A stretch of DNA of 52,437 bases from Methylorubrum aminovorans (GCF_022179725.1 NZ_BPRC01000031.1:1-52437), one strand, 5' to 3'; counted from the first letter of the stretch, positions 34,601-41,976 are shown. The notes: a model not told the origin generated them from the sequence alone. Made by a program: numbers and translations.

Positions 34601-35425
34601 CAGGATCGGCAGCAGCGTCTCGGGATCGTCGATGATCGTCTGGGCGTTGCGGACGCGCCGGGCCTTCTCCTCGGCGACACGGTCGGCCACCTTGCCGAGC
34701 CCGGCCATGTTCGAGGCCTGGACACCAATGTGGTCGGTCGGCTCGATCGCGATCCCGGCTTCGATATGAGAACGGTGGTCGATCCGCCGGTCCAGCCCCG
34801 CCTTCGCAAGATGCAGATTGGCCGTCTCGGCCCATGATCGGCGCCATGGGATCAGGTGCTTCATCGGCCCGGCCAGTCGCTCGTAGCGAGGCTTACCGTC
34901 GTCGCGGTAGAGGATGTTTCCTTCGCGGTCCCTGGCGAAATCGAACTTCGGCCCGAGCCCGGCATCGGTGAGTTTGCGCAGCGGGATCATGACGTGGATG
35001 TGCGGGTTGCCCGGCACGTCGTGGAGCGCCCAATCCGCGACCATTCCCTGCGCGGTGATCTCGCTCTCGATCCACTCTCGGGCAAGGGCGATATTCTGCT
35101 CGCGGGTCAACTCGACCGGGAGCGCGATGTTCATCTCCATCGCGTACCCGGTGCCCTTCAGCCCCTCCTTCCGCTCGACGGCGTTCCACAGATAGGCCGA
35201 AGCGCCGTTCTCGCTGCGGCCGTCGATACCGGTGCGGAACCAGGCTGGTATCTGCGCCGGAAGGGCCAGCTCGGTGTGTGCAACGTGCTGCTTGCCCTCA
35301 TAGGTGACGATCTTGCCCGTCACCTCGCGCACCATGTTCGCGGCACGGCGATAGGCAGCGGCGGCAACGGCACTCTTGCCGGCGCCACCGCTGATCACCT
35401 GAGCACTGAGGTGGTAGATGGCCAT
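31697..35425 (-). CDS. traA: Ti-type conjugative relaxase/helicase TraA
   Basis: The 1,242-aa MOBQ relaxase joins a nickase domain (residues 1-230) to a RecD-like helicase. The relaxase has Tyr25 in AAAAYRRA and the metal-binding H135, H142 and H144 in DVPGNPHIHVMIPLR. The helicase has Walker A GFAGAGKST near 399-407, VFVLDEAGMVASEQL, VGDAMQLQPI and HGYAATVHKSQGATLDRVHV. TraA nicks oriT, stays attached to the DNA end and unwinds the strand for transfer. oriT lies 39 nt upstream of its start, with traCDG on the other side, exactly as in Ti plasmids. The C-terminal 300 residues are variable. Confidence 0.95.
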   Translation of the reverse strand: MAIYHLSAQVISGGAGKSAVAAAAYRRAANMVREVTGKIVTYEGKQHVAHTELALPAQIPAWFRTGIDGRSENGASAYLWNAVERKEGLKGTGYAMEMNIALPVELTREQNIALAREWIESEITAQGMVADWALHDVPGNPHIHVMIPLRKLTDAGLGPKFDFARDREGNILYRDDGKPRYERLAGPMKHLIPWRRSWAETANLHLAKAGLDRRIDHRSHIEAGIAIEPTDHIGVQASNMAGLGKVADRVAEEKARRVRNAQTIIDDPETLLPILSREKSVFDERDIARAVFRYIDDPEAFEAVRLRLGQSPELVAVAEEVFDPQSGRVIARARWTTRTLLETEIRMQAATGRLFGETSHRVSDGARDRAFAARPELSEEQREAVRHVTGAARIAAVVGFAGAGKSTMLGVACAAWTEAGHRVVGGALAGKAAEGLERSAGIASRTLASWELAWKNDRDLLGSGDVFVLDEAGMVASEQLARIVREVERRGAKLVLVGDAMQLQPIEAGAGFRAITEIIGYAELAEIWRQADPAMRRASVAFARGETAAALGVYQERGLVRFTPDRAAARAALIAAWRPDYLGQKPDGRPTETLILAQTNADVLALNAMARSALKADGMLAGEARFVTERGERMFAPGDRVLFLENDRSLGVKNGMLATVEAAEAGRLVVRLDRDGRGDGDRIEVRAELYRNLDHGYAATVHKSQGATLDRVHVLATPGMDRHLAYVAMSRHRQSVVLHGAHADFLSPGRRAKLGATPTTAALDTAALAGMAWRLGRDGAKASTLDYSGEAAFREAAVELAALDPVRMSRDLTTLAGRIEADASIPVSVGPDAVAPEPQADRDVAEADRQLLSAALAGPIAPSMSPALAALDAALSRLEHAETEIADRVRPQDLRALASAFAERRSLDGHAALAPALVRRARAMLRQAQAHWHRLHGLATRLSEAWGALAEHHGVSAHARGQAPDPGALTEAAPATVQEPQAPLTPFLAAVDLGGNGLKAALYARVDPARDLKSETDSLQRRLRTALDKPGPVYAAILAELRQRNSVYRERIGALLSDPDAHGGLRGRKGWFVPKQEKEDRARAETAFAQAKAEALKLKHAFEGVAESGRDAEVAYRQRLTIEVPGLSPAAAAALAKVGRTPATKALDEAVAEAVATPELRTEVLAFAEAVGRRFGANGSIGHDAERGLGPGQWLDKDERAILSGGGYVASYVKDGSLFRERFMSRAQERDLEQGPDLGLSL

Positions 35426-35463
35426 GCGAGGGATACCCGAGCTTGGCCTTACCAGCTAATGCA

Positions 35464-35496
35464 GGGAAATGCAAATTTCCCCATAAGTGCGCCCCT
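35464..35496. other. oriT: Origin of transfer (oriT) with nic-type sequence
   Basis: A perfect 7-bp hairpin, GGGAAAT-gcaa-ATTTCCC (35464-35481), is followed two bases later by TAAGTGCGCCCC (35484-35495). The arrangement of inverted repeat plus TAAxTGCGCCC is the core of RSF1010/Ti-class (MOBQ) transfer origins. By analogy the nick should fall after TAAGTGCG on the transferred strand. It lies between traA and traCDG, the standard location. Confidence 0.85.
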
Positions 35497-35917
35497 TCGT
35501 AAACTCAGGCGACTTTGCGGAGGCGCTGCGCGCCGCAGCTCTGCTTTGAAGAGGCCCCTATCGGGGCCATCCATCCGCCCGGCGGAGCCGGACAGCGAGA
35601 ACGCCATTCGTACGCAGTCCCATGCCGGAATGAGGCGCATCCTCCGACAACCAGAGCCGCCCCGACCGCTCCATGCGGCGAAGCAAGCTTGGCCGGATCG
35701 GAGACCGTAGCCCGTTGGCATCGGCGGGCCACGCCGGAAGGAGGAGGGGAGGCTCAGGCTCCGCTCGCTCCCCTCGGTCGACTGGCTCAGCCTCACTGCT
35801 GTGGTCCGCGCATCACAGGCGTGAGACGCGGAGCATACCCCTCAAAAGCCGAGGTTGATTGCCGTAAAGTCAGTGGTAAATTTTCTCAGCCGCAACCAAA
35901 ACTGGAATACTGTATCC
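35497..35917. other. Gene-free transfer-region spacer between oriT and traC
   Basis: About 420 bp hold no convincing gene, though both strands have open frames. A perfect hairpin, GGCCCC-tatc-GGGGCC, occurs at 35553-35568. The last 60 bp before traC (35860-35915) are AT-richer and probably include the traCDG promoter. Accessory relaxosome binding sites are likely here by analogy with Ti oriT. Confidence 0.5.
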
Positions 35918-36196
35918 ATGGCCAGATCGAAGTCGCGCGAGACGATCGTCAACGAGATCACGGCGCTGCAGGCGAAGCTGAAGGCGCACGACAAGGCCGA
36001 AGCCGAGCGGCTCGGCAACCTCGCGATCAAGTCCGGCATCGGTGGAATCGACATCTCCGACGAGGATCTGGCTCGGGAGTTCCAGGCGATCGTCACCCGA
36101 TTTCGTGAAGGGGCACCGGCGGTGGAAGAGCCAAAGGCAAAGGGATCTCGAAGCGCTGGAAAAGCTCCAGAGGGAGCTGATGACCAAGCGGCATGA
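35918..36196 (+). CDS. traC: Conjugal transfer protein TraC
   Basis: The 92-aa protein begins at ATG 35918 (MARSKSRETIVNEITALQAK). A basic start and an amphipathic helix are followed by AERLGNLAIKSGIGGIDISD and a short helix FQAIVTRFRE. This is the Ti TraC pattern, a small relaxosome accessory protein. Length is close to Ti TraC (about 98 aa). It overlaps traD by 17 nt. The open frame extends upstream to 35855 without a better start. Confidence 0.85.
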   Translation: MARSKSRETIVNEITALQAKLKAHDKAEAERLGNLAIKSGIGGIDISDEDLAREFQAIVTRFREGAPAVEEPKAKGSRSAGKAPEGADDQAA

Positions 36197-36377
36197 GGAA
36201 CGGCGCGCCGACGCCTATCGCAAGATCCAGCTCGGCGGCCTCGTCATCAAGGCCGGCCTCGCCGATCTCCCGAGCAACGTCCTGCTCGGCCTCCTGTTGG
36301 ATGGCGCCGAGCGCCTCCGCGATCCCGACGTCGTCGAGCAGCTCGCCCGGCGCGGTGACAAGGAGTTCAAGACATGA
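36180..36377 (+). CDS. traD: Conjugal transfer protein TraD (Ti type)
   Basis: The 65-aa protein (YRKIQLGGLVIKAGLADLPS, then LLGLLLDGAERLRD) matches the small Ti-type TraD, which is unrelated to the F-plasmid ATPase of that name. The KIxLGGLVxKAGL block is the family hallmark. ATG 36180 is preceded by AGGGAG. An in-frame upstream region (EALEKLQREL) looks helical, so a longer form starting near GTG 36105 cannot be excluded. The stop overlaps the traG start (ATGA). Confidence 0.82.
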   Translation: MTKRHEERRADAYRKIQLGGLVIKAGLADLPSNVLLGLLLDGAERLRDPDVVEQLARRGDKEFKT

Positions 36378-38398
36378 AGTGGGTCATCGCCGCCCTCGTC
36401 GTCGCGATCGGGTTCGCGCTCCATCTCCTGATCGGCACGATCCTGCCGCCGCTGCTCGGCGGTATCTACGTGGTCGAACCGGGGCATTCGATTATGCTCC
36501 AGGCTCTCCGCGTCGCGGCGGTGGCGTTCCCTGCCCTCGTGCTGTTCGCCGCCGCTGGCCTGACCAGGCCGGGCGACAGCGGCCGGGTCGTCGCGGCCGG
36601 CGTCTCGCTGTTCCTGATCGGGCTGATCGCCTGGACTCTGCGCGCCGAGTACCTGCGCCTCGTCACCCTCGACCCCGGTGCCGATGGCCGGGCGCTCCTG
36701 CGCAGAACCGACATTCCGCTGTTCTGCGCCGTGACGTTCGCGGGCTTCGTCGCCTTCATCACGCCGCTGGTTTCACTGGTGAGGGTGAAGCGGACCACAC
36801 GCGGCTACAACAAGCCGATCCGCTCGAAATCGGCCGCCCATGGCGATGCCGAGTGGGCGACGATGAAGCTCGCCGGGGAGATCTTCCCGCAACAGGGAGA
36901 CCTGGTCCTCGGCGAGCTGTACCGGCCCGACCTCGATCCCAAGAGCACCTCGCGCGTGTTCAAGCCGAACGATCCCAGGACCTGGGGCTCGGGCGGGCGC
37001 AAGCCGTTGATGGGATTCAACTGCGATTTCGGTTCGACCCACGGCCTCGTTTTCTCCGGCTCCGGCGGCTTCAAGACCACCGGCGCCGTCGTCCCGATGC
37101 TGCTGTCGTGGCCGGGCAACGCGGTGGTGCTCGATCCCTCGACCGAGCTGCATCCGATGCTCGCGCAGTACCGCAGCGCCCTCCGTGGGAAGAATGTCGA
37201 GCGGCCGATCCATTGCATCACCCCGAAGGACCCGAGGAGCGGCTTCAACGTGCTCGACTGGATCGGCCAGGGGGAGAACAGCGCCGAGAAGGACATCTCG
37301 GCCGTGGTCGGCTGGATCGCCACCGGCCCGGTCAAGCGCGACGATCCCAAGGACTTCTTTCGCAACTCGGCGCTTCAGCTCATTCGGGGCGTCCTGGCCT
37401 ACATCTGCCTGAACCAAGCCTACGAAGGAAAACGCACCCTGCGCGCCTTGCGCGAGATCATCTCCGAGCCCGAAACGGACTTCATCGACCGGCTGATCCT
37501 GATCCTTCGTAGCGAGAACGAGGGCTCGTTCGCCAAGCTGGCGCTCGGCCCGTTCAAGAGCATGGCGCAGCAGACCTTCTCGGGCGTCTACGCCACCGCG
37601 GCCGACCTCACCAACTGGCTCTCGTTCAAGGAATATGCCGCCATCGTGTCGGACGGGGACTTCTCCAGCCTCGACCTGATCGACGACGATCTCGACGTGT
37701 TCGTCTCGCTCGATCTCCAGACGCTTCAGGATTATCCGGGCCTGGCGCGTGTCATCATCGGCGGGTTGATGAACGCGCTCTATCACGCCAACGGCGAGCT
37801 CGACGGTCGCGTCGCCTTCATCCTCGACGAGGCGGCCCGCCTCGGCAACATGAGCCTGATCGAGGTCGCCCGCGATGCCGGCCGCAAGTACGGCATCGCC
37901 ATGGTGCTCGTGTACCAATCGCTCGGCCAGCTCCGCCAGCAATGGGGCGACAAGGATGCCGTGTCCGCCTGGTTCGAGTCGACGTCGTGGCAGTCGTTTT
38001 CCGCGATCACCGACGTCGATACCGCCAAGTGGCTGTCCGAGCGGTGCGGGTCCTATACCCAGGAGATCGTCTCCTACAGCCAGCAGGCCCGCTCCGGCGG
38101 AAAGGGCTCGGGCGGGGTGAGCCTGTCGGCCTCGACCAGCCTGCAGAAGCGGGCGCTCATCATGCCCGACGAGATCATCAACACCATGCGGCGCGACGAG
38201 CAGATCCTGCTCGTCGGCGGCGTCGAGCCGATCCGCTGCGGCCGTCCAGTCTACTACCGCCGCCCCGAGATGCGCGCCCTGGTCGGCGCCAATCGCTTCC
38301 AGACACGGGACGTGCAGGACGATGCCGCCGATGCCGGCGTTCAGGACGCGGCCTCCGATGCGAATGACGCTGGGATCGGCGGCCGTGAGGCGGCCTGA
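36374..38398 (+). CDS. traG: Ti-type coupling ATPase TraG (VirD4 family)
   Basis: The 674-aa type IV coupling protein has N-terminal membrane helices (residues 1-140), then the Ti TraG motor: FSGSGGFKTTGAVVP with P-loop GSGGFKTT at 229-236, VVLDPSTELHPML, and Walker B/sensor region VAFILDEAARLGNMSLIEVA followed by YGIAMVLVYQSLGQLRQQWG. It should bring the TraA-bound strand to the secretion channel at the inner membrane. Ti TraG normally serves a VirB/Trb-type channel. Here the only channel in view is Dot/Icm-like, and the DotL-like protein at 3181 lacks a P-loop. The C-terminal tail is acidic (DVQDDAADAGVQDAASDAND). Confidence 0.95.
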   Translation: MKWVIAALVVAIGFALHLLIGTILPPLLGGIYVVEPGHSIMLQALRVAAVAFPALVLFAAAGLTRPGDSGRVVAAGVSLFLIGLIAWTLRAEYLRLVTLDPGADGRALLRRTDIPLFCAVTFAGFVAFITPLVSLVRVKRTTRGYNKPIRSKSAAHGDAEWATMKLAGEIFPQQGDLVLGELYRPDLDPKSTSRVFKPNDPRTWGSGGRKPLMGFNCDFGSTHGLVFSGSGGFKTTGAVVPMLLSWPGNAVVLDPSTELHPMLAQYRSALRGKNVERPIHCITPKDPRSGFNVLDWIGQGENSAEKDISAVVGWIATGPVKRDDPKDFFRNSALQLIRGVLAYICLNQAYEGKRTLRALREIISEPETDFIDRLILILRSENEGSFAKLALGPFKSMAQQTFSGVYATAADLTNWLSFKEYAAIVSDGDFSSLDLIDDDLDVFVSLDLQTLQDYPGLARVIIGGLMNALYHANGELDGRVAFILDEAARLGNMSLIEVARDAGRKYGIAMVLVYQSLGQLRQQWGDKDAVSAWFESTSWQSFSAITDVDTAKWLSERCGSYTQEIVSYSQQARSGGKGSGGVSLSASTSLQKRALIMPDEIINTMRRDEQILLVGGVEPIRCGRPVYYRRPEMRALVGANRFQTRDVQDDAADAGVQDAASDANDAGIGGREAA

Positions 38399-38534
38399 CC
38401 GACCGACCGGTGCCGGAGCGGCGCGCGCCGATACCCCGGCCTGTGACCGGGCTCACCGCGAGGCACGAACCAGGGGTGTGCCTGCCGCTCGCGATGGATC
38501 GAAGGCCGCCCGTCGGCGGCCTCGGGAGAGGGCC

Positions 38535-38708
38535 TCAGCCCTCCGTGGAGAGCTGGGCGACCGCGGCCCGGGCGGCCTTCAGCTCGGCGGCGATGGTGCG
38601 GCGCTCGCGCGGGCAGGTGACCGAGGCCAGCTCGGCCTGGAGTTCCGCGACGTGGGTGACGAGGGCGAAGCGGGTGTGGGCGGGGAGGGTCGAGGTGGGG
38701 CGCGGCAT
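38535..38708 (-). CDS. Small hypothetical protein (57 aa)
   Basis: The product MPRPTSTLPAHTRFALVTHV continues with helical AELQAELASVTCPRERRTIA and ends AVAQLSTEG. ATG 38708 follows AGGGAG with 9-nt spacing. The frame is open far upstream but composition there is not protein-like. It lies 72 nt downstream (minus-strand sense) of structured element copy A. It is convergent with traG. Function unknown. Confidence 0.5.
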   Translation of the reverse strand: MPRPTSTLPAHTRFALVTHVAELQAELASVTCPRERRTIAAELKAARAAVAQLSTEG

Positions 38709-38780
38709 CGGCTGGGTCTCCCTGGCGCTCGGGACCGTCCCGGCGCGATGCGACCCCTCAAACAGGCGACGGCGCCGACC

Positions 38781-38886
38781 GCACCCGAAGGGCCGCAGCG
38801 CAGCGGAGGACTGGCCGGACCGACGATTTTGTCCCGCGAGGAATGGCGCGCAGCGCCAGGGGAAAATCGTCGGGCCGGACGGTTGC
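38781..38886 (-). ncRNA. Structured intergenic element, copy A
   Basis: Perfect 11-bp arms CCGACGATTTT (38820-38830) and AAAATCGTCGG (38863-38873) enclose an inner hairpin GGCGC-gca-GCGCC (38845-38857). The outer arms, the flanking GGCCGCAGCGCAGCGGAGGA and the downstream CGGTTGC are shared with copy B at 41740-41857, while the inner hairpin differs in sequence. Strand is assigned from the minus-strand gene that follows; RNA or DNA function is unproven. Confidence 0.6.
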
Positions 38887-39275
38887 GGGCGGGGACGGCG
38901 TCTGTTCCCTTGTCGCCATCGTGTTGGGACGGTCCGTCGCTGTGGCGAACCTCGCTGCCGCGGTTCACCGCCGGTTCCGCAGGGTCGGATCGGCCGGCCA
39001 CCGCGCTGGCCGGACGGGGCGCGCTGGCCGTTTCCGACCCGCGACGGGTCTCCAGGGTGGCTCGGGAGGGCGCCCTCCCACGCACCGCCGCCGCTCGTGA
39101 TGGCCCCAGCGCGGGACGACGCTGCCACCGCCCTCCCCGTCTGCAGCTCGACCGCTGGGGAGGGTCGTTTCAGCCTGACGCGGGCAGCTCCCCGGCGACC
39201 GATGCAGTGCGCTACCTAATTGAAAGTTCTACAACCCTAGGGCAACGCGCTCTTATTGGCTATGATGCTCGCCTC
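38887..39275. other. Gene-free stretch
   Basis: About 390 bp between structured element A and the small gene at 39276. Open frames exist on both strands but lack good start contexts and protein-like composition. The last 60 bp (ACCTAATTGAAAGTTC at about 39213) are AT-richer and may contain the promoter of the 39276 gene. I see nothing else. Confidence 0.4.
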
Positions 39276-39497
39276 ATGACCGACAGCTCCGTCACCAGGC
39301 GGCACCTCGAAGAGATTGCCCGGCTGCTCGGCCTCTCCCCGTCGGCGTTCCGCGATCCGGCCGAATTGCCGGTCGAGCATCTTGAGACGCTCGAACTTCT
39401 CGACCTGTGGAACCGCCTTGCCTGTTCCGGGGCCCGACGGCGGGTCCTCGATCTGTGTCTGCGGGAGATCGAAGAAACGACCCCAACCCGGCAGTGA
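39276..39497 (+). CDS. Small helical hypothetical protein (73 aa)
   Basis: The protein reads MTDSSVTRRHLEEIARLLGL SPSAF, then LETLELLDLWNRLACSG and RRRVLDLCLREIEE. The first part resembles a short helix-turn-helix (HLEEIARLLGLSPSAF), as in small Xre-type or phage-like regulators. It is followed 35 nt later by the gene at 39533. Function unknown; a DNA-binding role is a guess from the motif. Confidence 0.55.
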   Translation: MTDSSVTRRHLEEIARLLGLSPSAFRDPAELPVEHLETLELLDLWNRLACSGARRRVLDLCLREIEETTPTRQ

Positions 39498-39532
39498 GGG
39501 GTCTCATTCTCGTTGATGGATGGAGGGATTGC

Positions 39533-39985
39533 ATGGACTCGTCGCAAACGGCTCGCCCCTCGATCCCGGACCCGTCATGGGCCCGGCTGAGATCCGTGTC
39601 TGCTCGTGGCACTCGGATTTCCCTCGACGTCGCCGATCCGTGCGATGTGCGGCTCTCGATCGATCTCGGGTTCTCGACGATCGAAGCGATCGGCGTCGAT
39701 CAGGTGGGCGACCTGATCGAGGGGTTCCAGCTTCGGGACGAGGAGCGGATCGCCTGCGAGCGCTACGGCTTCGTACTGTCCGAGCAGGACGAGGACGGCG
39801 TGCGCCGGGTGGTGTACCGCGACAAGCACACCGAGGTGCGGATTCCTCGCTCCGACTACGACCGGATCGCCGCGAGCGTCTCGGAAATCGTGGCCGACCC
39901 TCGTGTCCAGGTTGCCTTCGAGCGCGCCTACAGCCGCCATGCCGCCGCGTTGCGCGGGGAGGCATGGCATTTGCCCGGCACTTGA
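39533..39985 (+). CDS. Hypothetical protein (150 aa)
   Basis: ATG 39533 follows a strong GGAGGG site. The soluble acidic protein has a beta-rich middle (ARGTRISLDVADPCDVRLSI, FVLSEQDEDGVRRVVYRDKH) and a helical end (VQVAFERAYSRHAAAL). No transmembrane or known catalytic motif is visible. It lies tail-to-tail with the toxin gene at 40010. I do not recognise a family. Confidence 0.65.
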   Translation: MDSSQTARPSIPDPSWARLRSVSARGTRISLDVADPCDVRLSIDLGFSTIEAIGVDQVGDLIEGFQLRDEERIACERYGFVLSEQDEDGVRRVVYRDKHTEVRIPRSDYDRIAASVSEIVADPRVQVAFERAYSRHAAALRGEAWHLPGT

Positions 39986-40009
39986 GCGCAAATGGCTGGA
40001 GCGGTCTGC

Positions 40010-40417
40010 TTACGTTCTCGGAATGCGGCGAGCGGTGCCGGCCCTGATGGCGACCGCGGCGGCCGCCGCGATCCGGGACATGAATTTCCGCGAGAACCGC
40101 CCAAGTGGCGTGGCGTCCTCGATCGCCCATGACGCATTGAGATCGTCGGTGTTGAATTCGTCCACGATGATCCAGGCCGGGGTGTAGAGTTTCGCGCGGC
40201 GAGCTTCGGTCTCCGGCACCTCCACGAAATGGGGCGACGAGCCCGGAGGCTGGCTGGTGATCGGGAACAGGAGGGGCCTCTGGCGGCCGTCCTTGCCGGC
40301 GACGATGAGCATGACGCAGGTCGGACGCGCCTTGCGACCCGCCTCTTCGCCCCGGTCGTACTCGCGCGCCCAAAGGTAGGAATAGAGGATGATGTCCCCG
40401 TGCTGCGGCTCAATCAT
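40010..40417 (-). CDS. PemK-like plasmid maintenance toxin
   Basis: The 135-aa protein starts MIEPQHGDIILYSYLWAREY and has GRKARPTCVMLIVAG, typical of PemK/MazF-type endoribonuclease toxins (the HGDI start and GRKARP strand). LFPITSQPPG forms the second conserved block. ATG 40417 follows GAGGGA and overlaps the antitoxin by 8 nt. The toxin is expected to cut RNA when free of its antitoxin. The C-terminal 25 residues (AAAAAVAIRAGTARR) are probably non-conserved. Confidence 0.78.
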   Translation of the reverse strand: MIEPQHGDIILYSYLWAREYDRGEEAGRKARPTCVMLIVAGKDGRQRPLLFPITSQPPGSSPHFVEVPETEARRAKLYTPAWIIVDEFNTDDLNASWAIEDATPLGRFSRKFMSRIAAAAAVAIRAGTARRIPRT

Positions 40418-40661
40418 CCCGTCCCTCATCCTGCGCGACGGCATCGAGCCCGGCGAGGATCTCGTCGCGCTCCACGCCGGCCAGATCCTCGACGCGATGC
40501 GCGCGCTGGCGGCTGGCACCCGCGAGACGATCGAACTGCTCGGCCGTCAGCAGGACGAACTTGCGCTTGCCGCGCTTCGTGATGTCGACCGGACCGCCGA
40601 ACGCCGCCTCGACCACTTCGCCGGACCGGTTGCCGAGATCCGTCAGGGTGAAACTCGCCAT
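40410..40661 (-). CDS. Phd/YefM-type antitoxin
   Basis: The 83-aa protein has FTLTDLGNRSGEVVEAAFGG, then VDITKRGKRKFVLLTAEQFD RL, the N-terminal fold of prevent-host-death antitoxins. ATG 40661 follows a perfect GAGGAGG site; GTG 40667 is less likely. It precedes the PemK-like toxin gene with an 8-nt overlap. A perfect palindrome 26 nt upstream probably serves as its own operator. Pairing of Phd-type antitoxin with PemK-type toxin is an unusual but known kind of swap. Confidence 0.85.
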   Translation of the reverse strand: MASFTLTDLGNRSGEVVEAAFGGPVDITKRGKRKFVLLTAEQFDRLAGASRQRAHRVEDLAGVERDEILAGLDAVAQDEGRDD

Positions 40662-40686
40662 TGCCACCTCCTCGTTTCGCCCATTA

Positions 40687-40710
40687 TGCCTGAATTAGCT
40701 GTTTCAGGCA
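40687..40710. promoter_or_regulatory. Palindromic operator of the toxin-antitoxin pair
   Basis: Perfect 8-bp arms TGCCTGAA and TTCAGGCA are separated by 8 nt. A further half-site, TTTCAGG, follows at 40712-40718. The location just upstream of the antitoxin start fits autorepression by the antitoxin or the complex. Confidence 0.65.
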
Positions 40711-40732
40711 ATTTCAGGGAGGGGTCCGGCGC

Positions 40733-41662
40733 CTAAGCGCCGGCCTTCACGCCCCGCCGCACGGAAATGCCCTTCGAGAGCGCCTTGTCGGCGAGGTTGT
40801 CGCTGATGCCGCCGCCGGGGAAGTGGACCACGCCGATCGGCATCTGCTCCAGGATCGTGTCGTTGCGACGGAACGGGGCCGCCTTGCTGTGGCGCTTCCA
40901 GTCCGGCTTGAACACCACCTGGGCGACCTTGCGGTTCTCGGCCCATTTGGCCGCGATCAGCTCGGCGCCGGTCCCGCCCCCGTGCAGCAGCACCATGTCG
41001 GGATGCTTGGCCCGGACCTTGTCGAGGGTGTCCCAGATCACCGTGACGTCCTGGAACTCCTTGCCCCCGGTGAAGGCGATGCGGGTGCCCTGCGGCAGGT
41101 GGATCTCGGTCTCGGCCCGCCGCCGCGCGCTGATGTAGTCGCGCGAGTCGATCATCGCCGCGGTCATGGTGGCGTGGTTGACCCGCGAGCCCGAGTGCGG
41201 ACGCCACAGCGACCGGGTGGTGCGTGTGAACAGATGAGCCGCGGTGTCCCGGGCGTACTCGAAGGCGTTGCGGCGCTCCGACAGGGTCAGCCCGAGGGCG
41301 GTGAGGCGCTCCAGCTCGACCGACAGCACCTCGCTGCCGTCCTGCTCGCGCTGGCTCGCCTTCTGCGCCTGCTCGTTCTCGTCGAGCTTGCGCTCGATCT
41401 GCTCGACGCGGCGGTGGAAGACGTTGACGAAGCCCCACAGCACGTCCTCGAGATCGTCCTCCAGGCGGGTGTCGGCGAAGGCCTCCTCGAGGGCGCTCAT
41501 CGCTCCCCGCAGGCCCTGGTCCATCGCGCGCTGGGCCGGGAGCGGCCGGGGATCGTCGTGCTCCTCGAACGGGCGGTAGCCGGTGACCGCCAACTCGTCG
41601 AGCAGGGACGCATCGGCCGTCGGCAGGTCGGCATCGAGATCGTGGATCGTGTGATCGAGCAT
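40733..41662 (-). CDS. DUF2493-domain (SLOG-like) protein
   Basis: The 309-aa protein has an N-terminal helical part (residues 1-190) and a C-terminal Rossmann-like DUF2493 domain: GTRIAFTGGKEFQDVTVIWD, DMVLLHGGGTGAELIAAKWA, and VVFKPDWKRHSKAAPFRRND. The GGGTGAE loop suggests nucleotide binding. Such proteins recur beside strawberry-notch helicase, TOPRIM and ParB genes on alphaproteobacterial plasmids, with unknown role. ATG 41662 follows GAGGAG. Structured element copy B sits about 80 nt upstream. Confidence 0.85.
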   Translation of the reverse strand: MLDHTIHDLDADLPTADASLLDELAVTGYRPFEEHDDPRPLPAQRAMDQGLRGAMSALEEAFADTRLEDDLEDVLWGFVNVFHRRVEQIERKLDENEQAQKASQREQDGSEVLSVELERLTALGLTLSERRNAFEYARDTAAHLFTRTTRSLWRPHSGSRVNHATMTAAMIDSRDYISARRRAETEIHLPQGTRIAFTGGKEFQDVTVIWDTLDKVRAKHPDMVLLHGGGTGAELIAAKWAENRKVAQVVFKPDWKRHSKAAPFRRNDTILEQMPIGVVHFPGGGISDNLADKALSKGISVRRGVKAGA

Positions 41663-41739
41663 CGCGGGCTCCTCGGGGTCCGAGGCTCGCGTCCATCGCG
41701 GCCTTTGTGGCGACCCAAGGCCGGGCCCGGGAGCCTGGC

Positions 41740-41857
41740 GCACCCGCGCATGCGCGGGCCGGAGCGAAGCGGAGGACGGCGCCCGGCCGTCGATTTTGCC
41801 TCGCGATGCAAAGCCGCCGTCAGGCGGCGGCGGAAAATCGTCGGCCGGGGCCGTTGC
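41740..41857 (-). ncRNA. Structured intergenic element, copy B
   Basis: Outer arms GGCCGTCGATTTT (41785-41797) and AAAATCGTCGGCC (41834-41846) pair in 12 of 13 positions. They enclose GCCGCC-gtca-GGCGGC (41813-41828). The outer arms, the GGAGCGAAGCGGAGGACGGC flank and the terminal CCGTTGC correspond to copy A. The inner hairpin keeps its fold but not its sequence. It lies in the leader of the DUF2493 gene (minus strand) or the trailer of the TOPRIM gene. Confidence 0.6.
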
Positions 41858-41976
41858 ACCCAAGGCCCCCGGCCCGGCATCCGTCGCCCTCTCGAGAAGG
41901 CCGTGGACGCCGGCTCTCGTCCGGCCCGGAACAGCCGGCGGCTCCTCAGCCGAACGCCTCGATCGGCCAGACCGGA

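Noticed and set aside
35449..35796. Possible 115-aa minus-strand gene in the oriT spacer
   Set aside because: It runs through the oriT hairpin and nic sequence, lacks a good ribosome-binding site and resembles no family; the open frame on the opposite strand is equally unconvincing.
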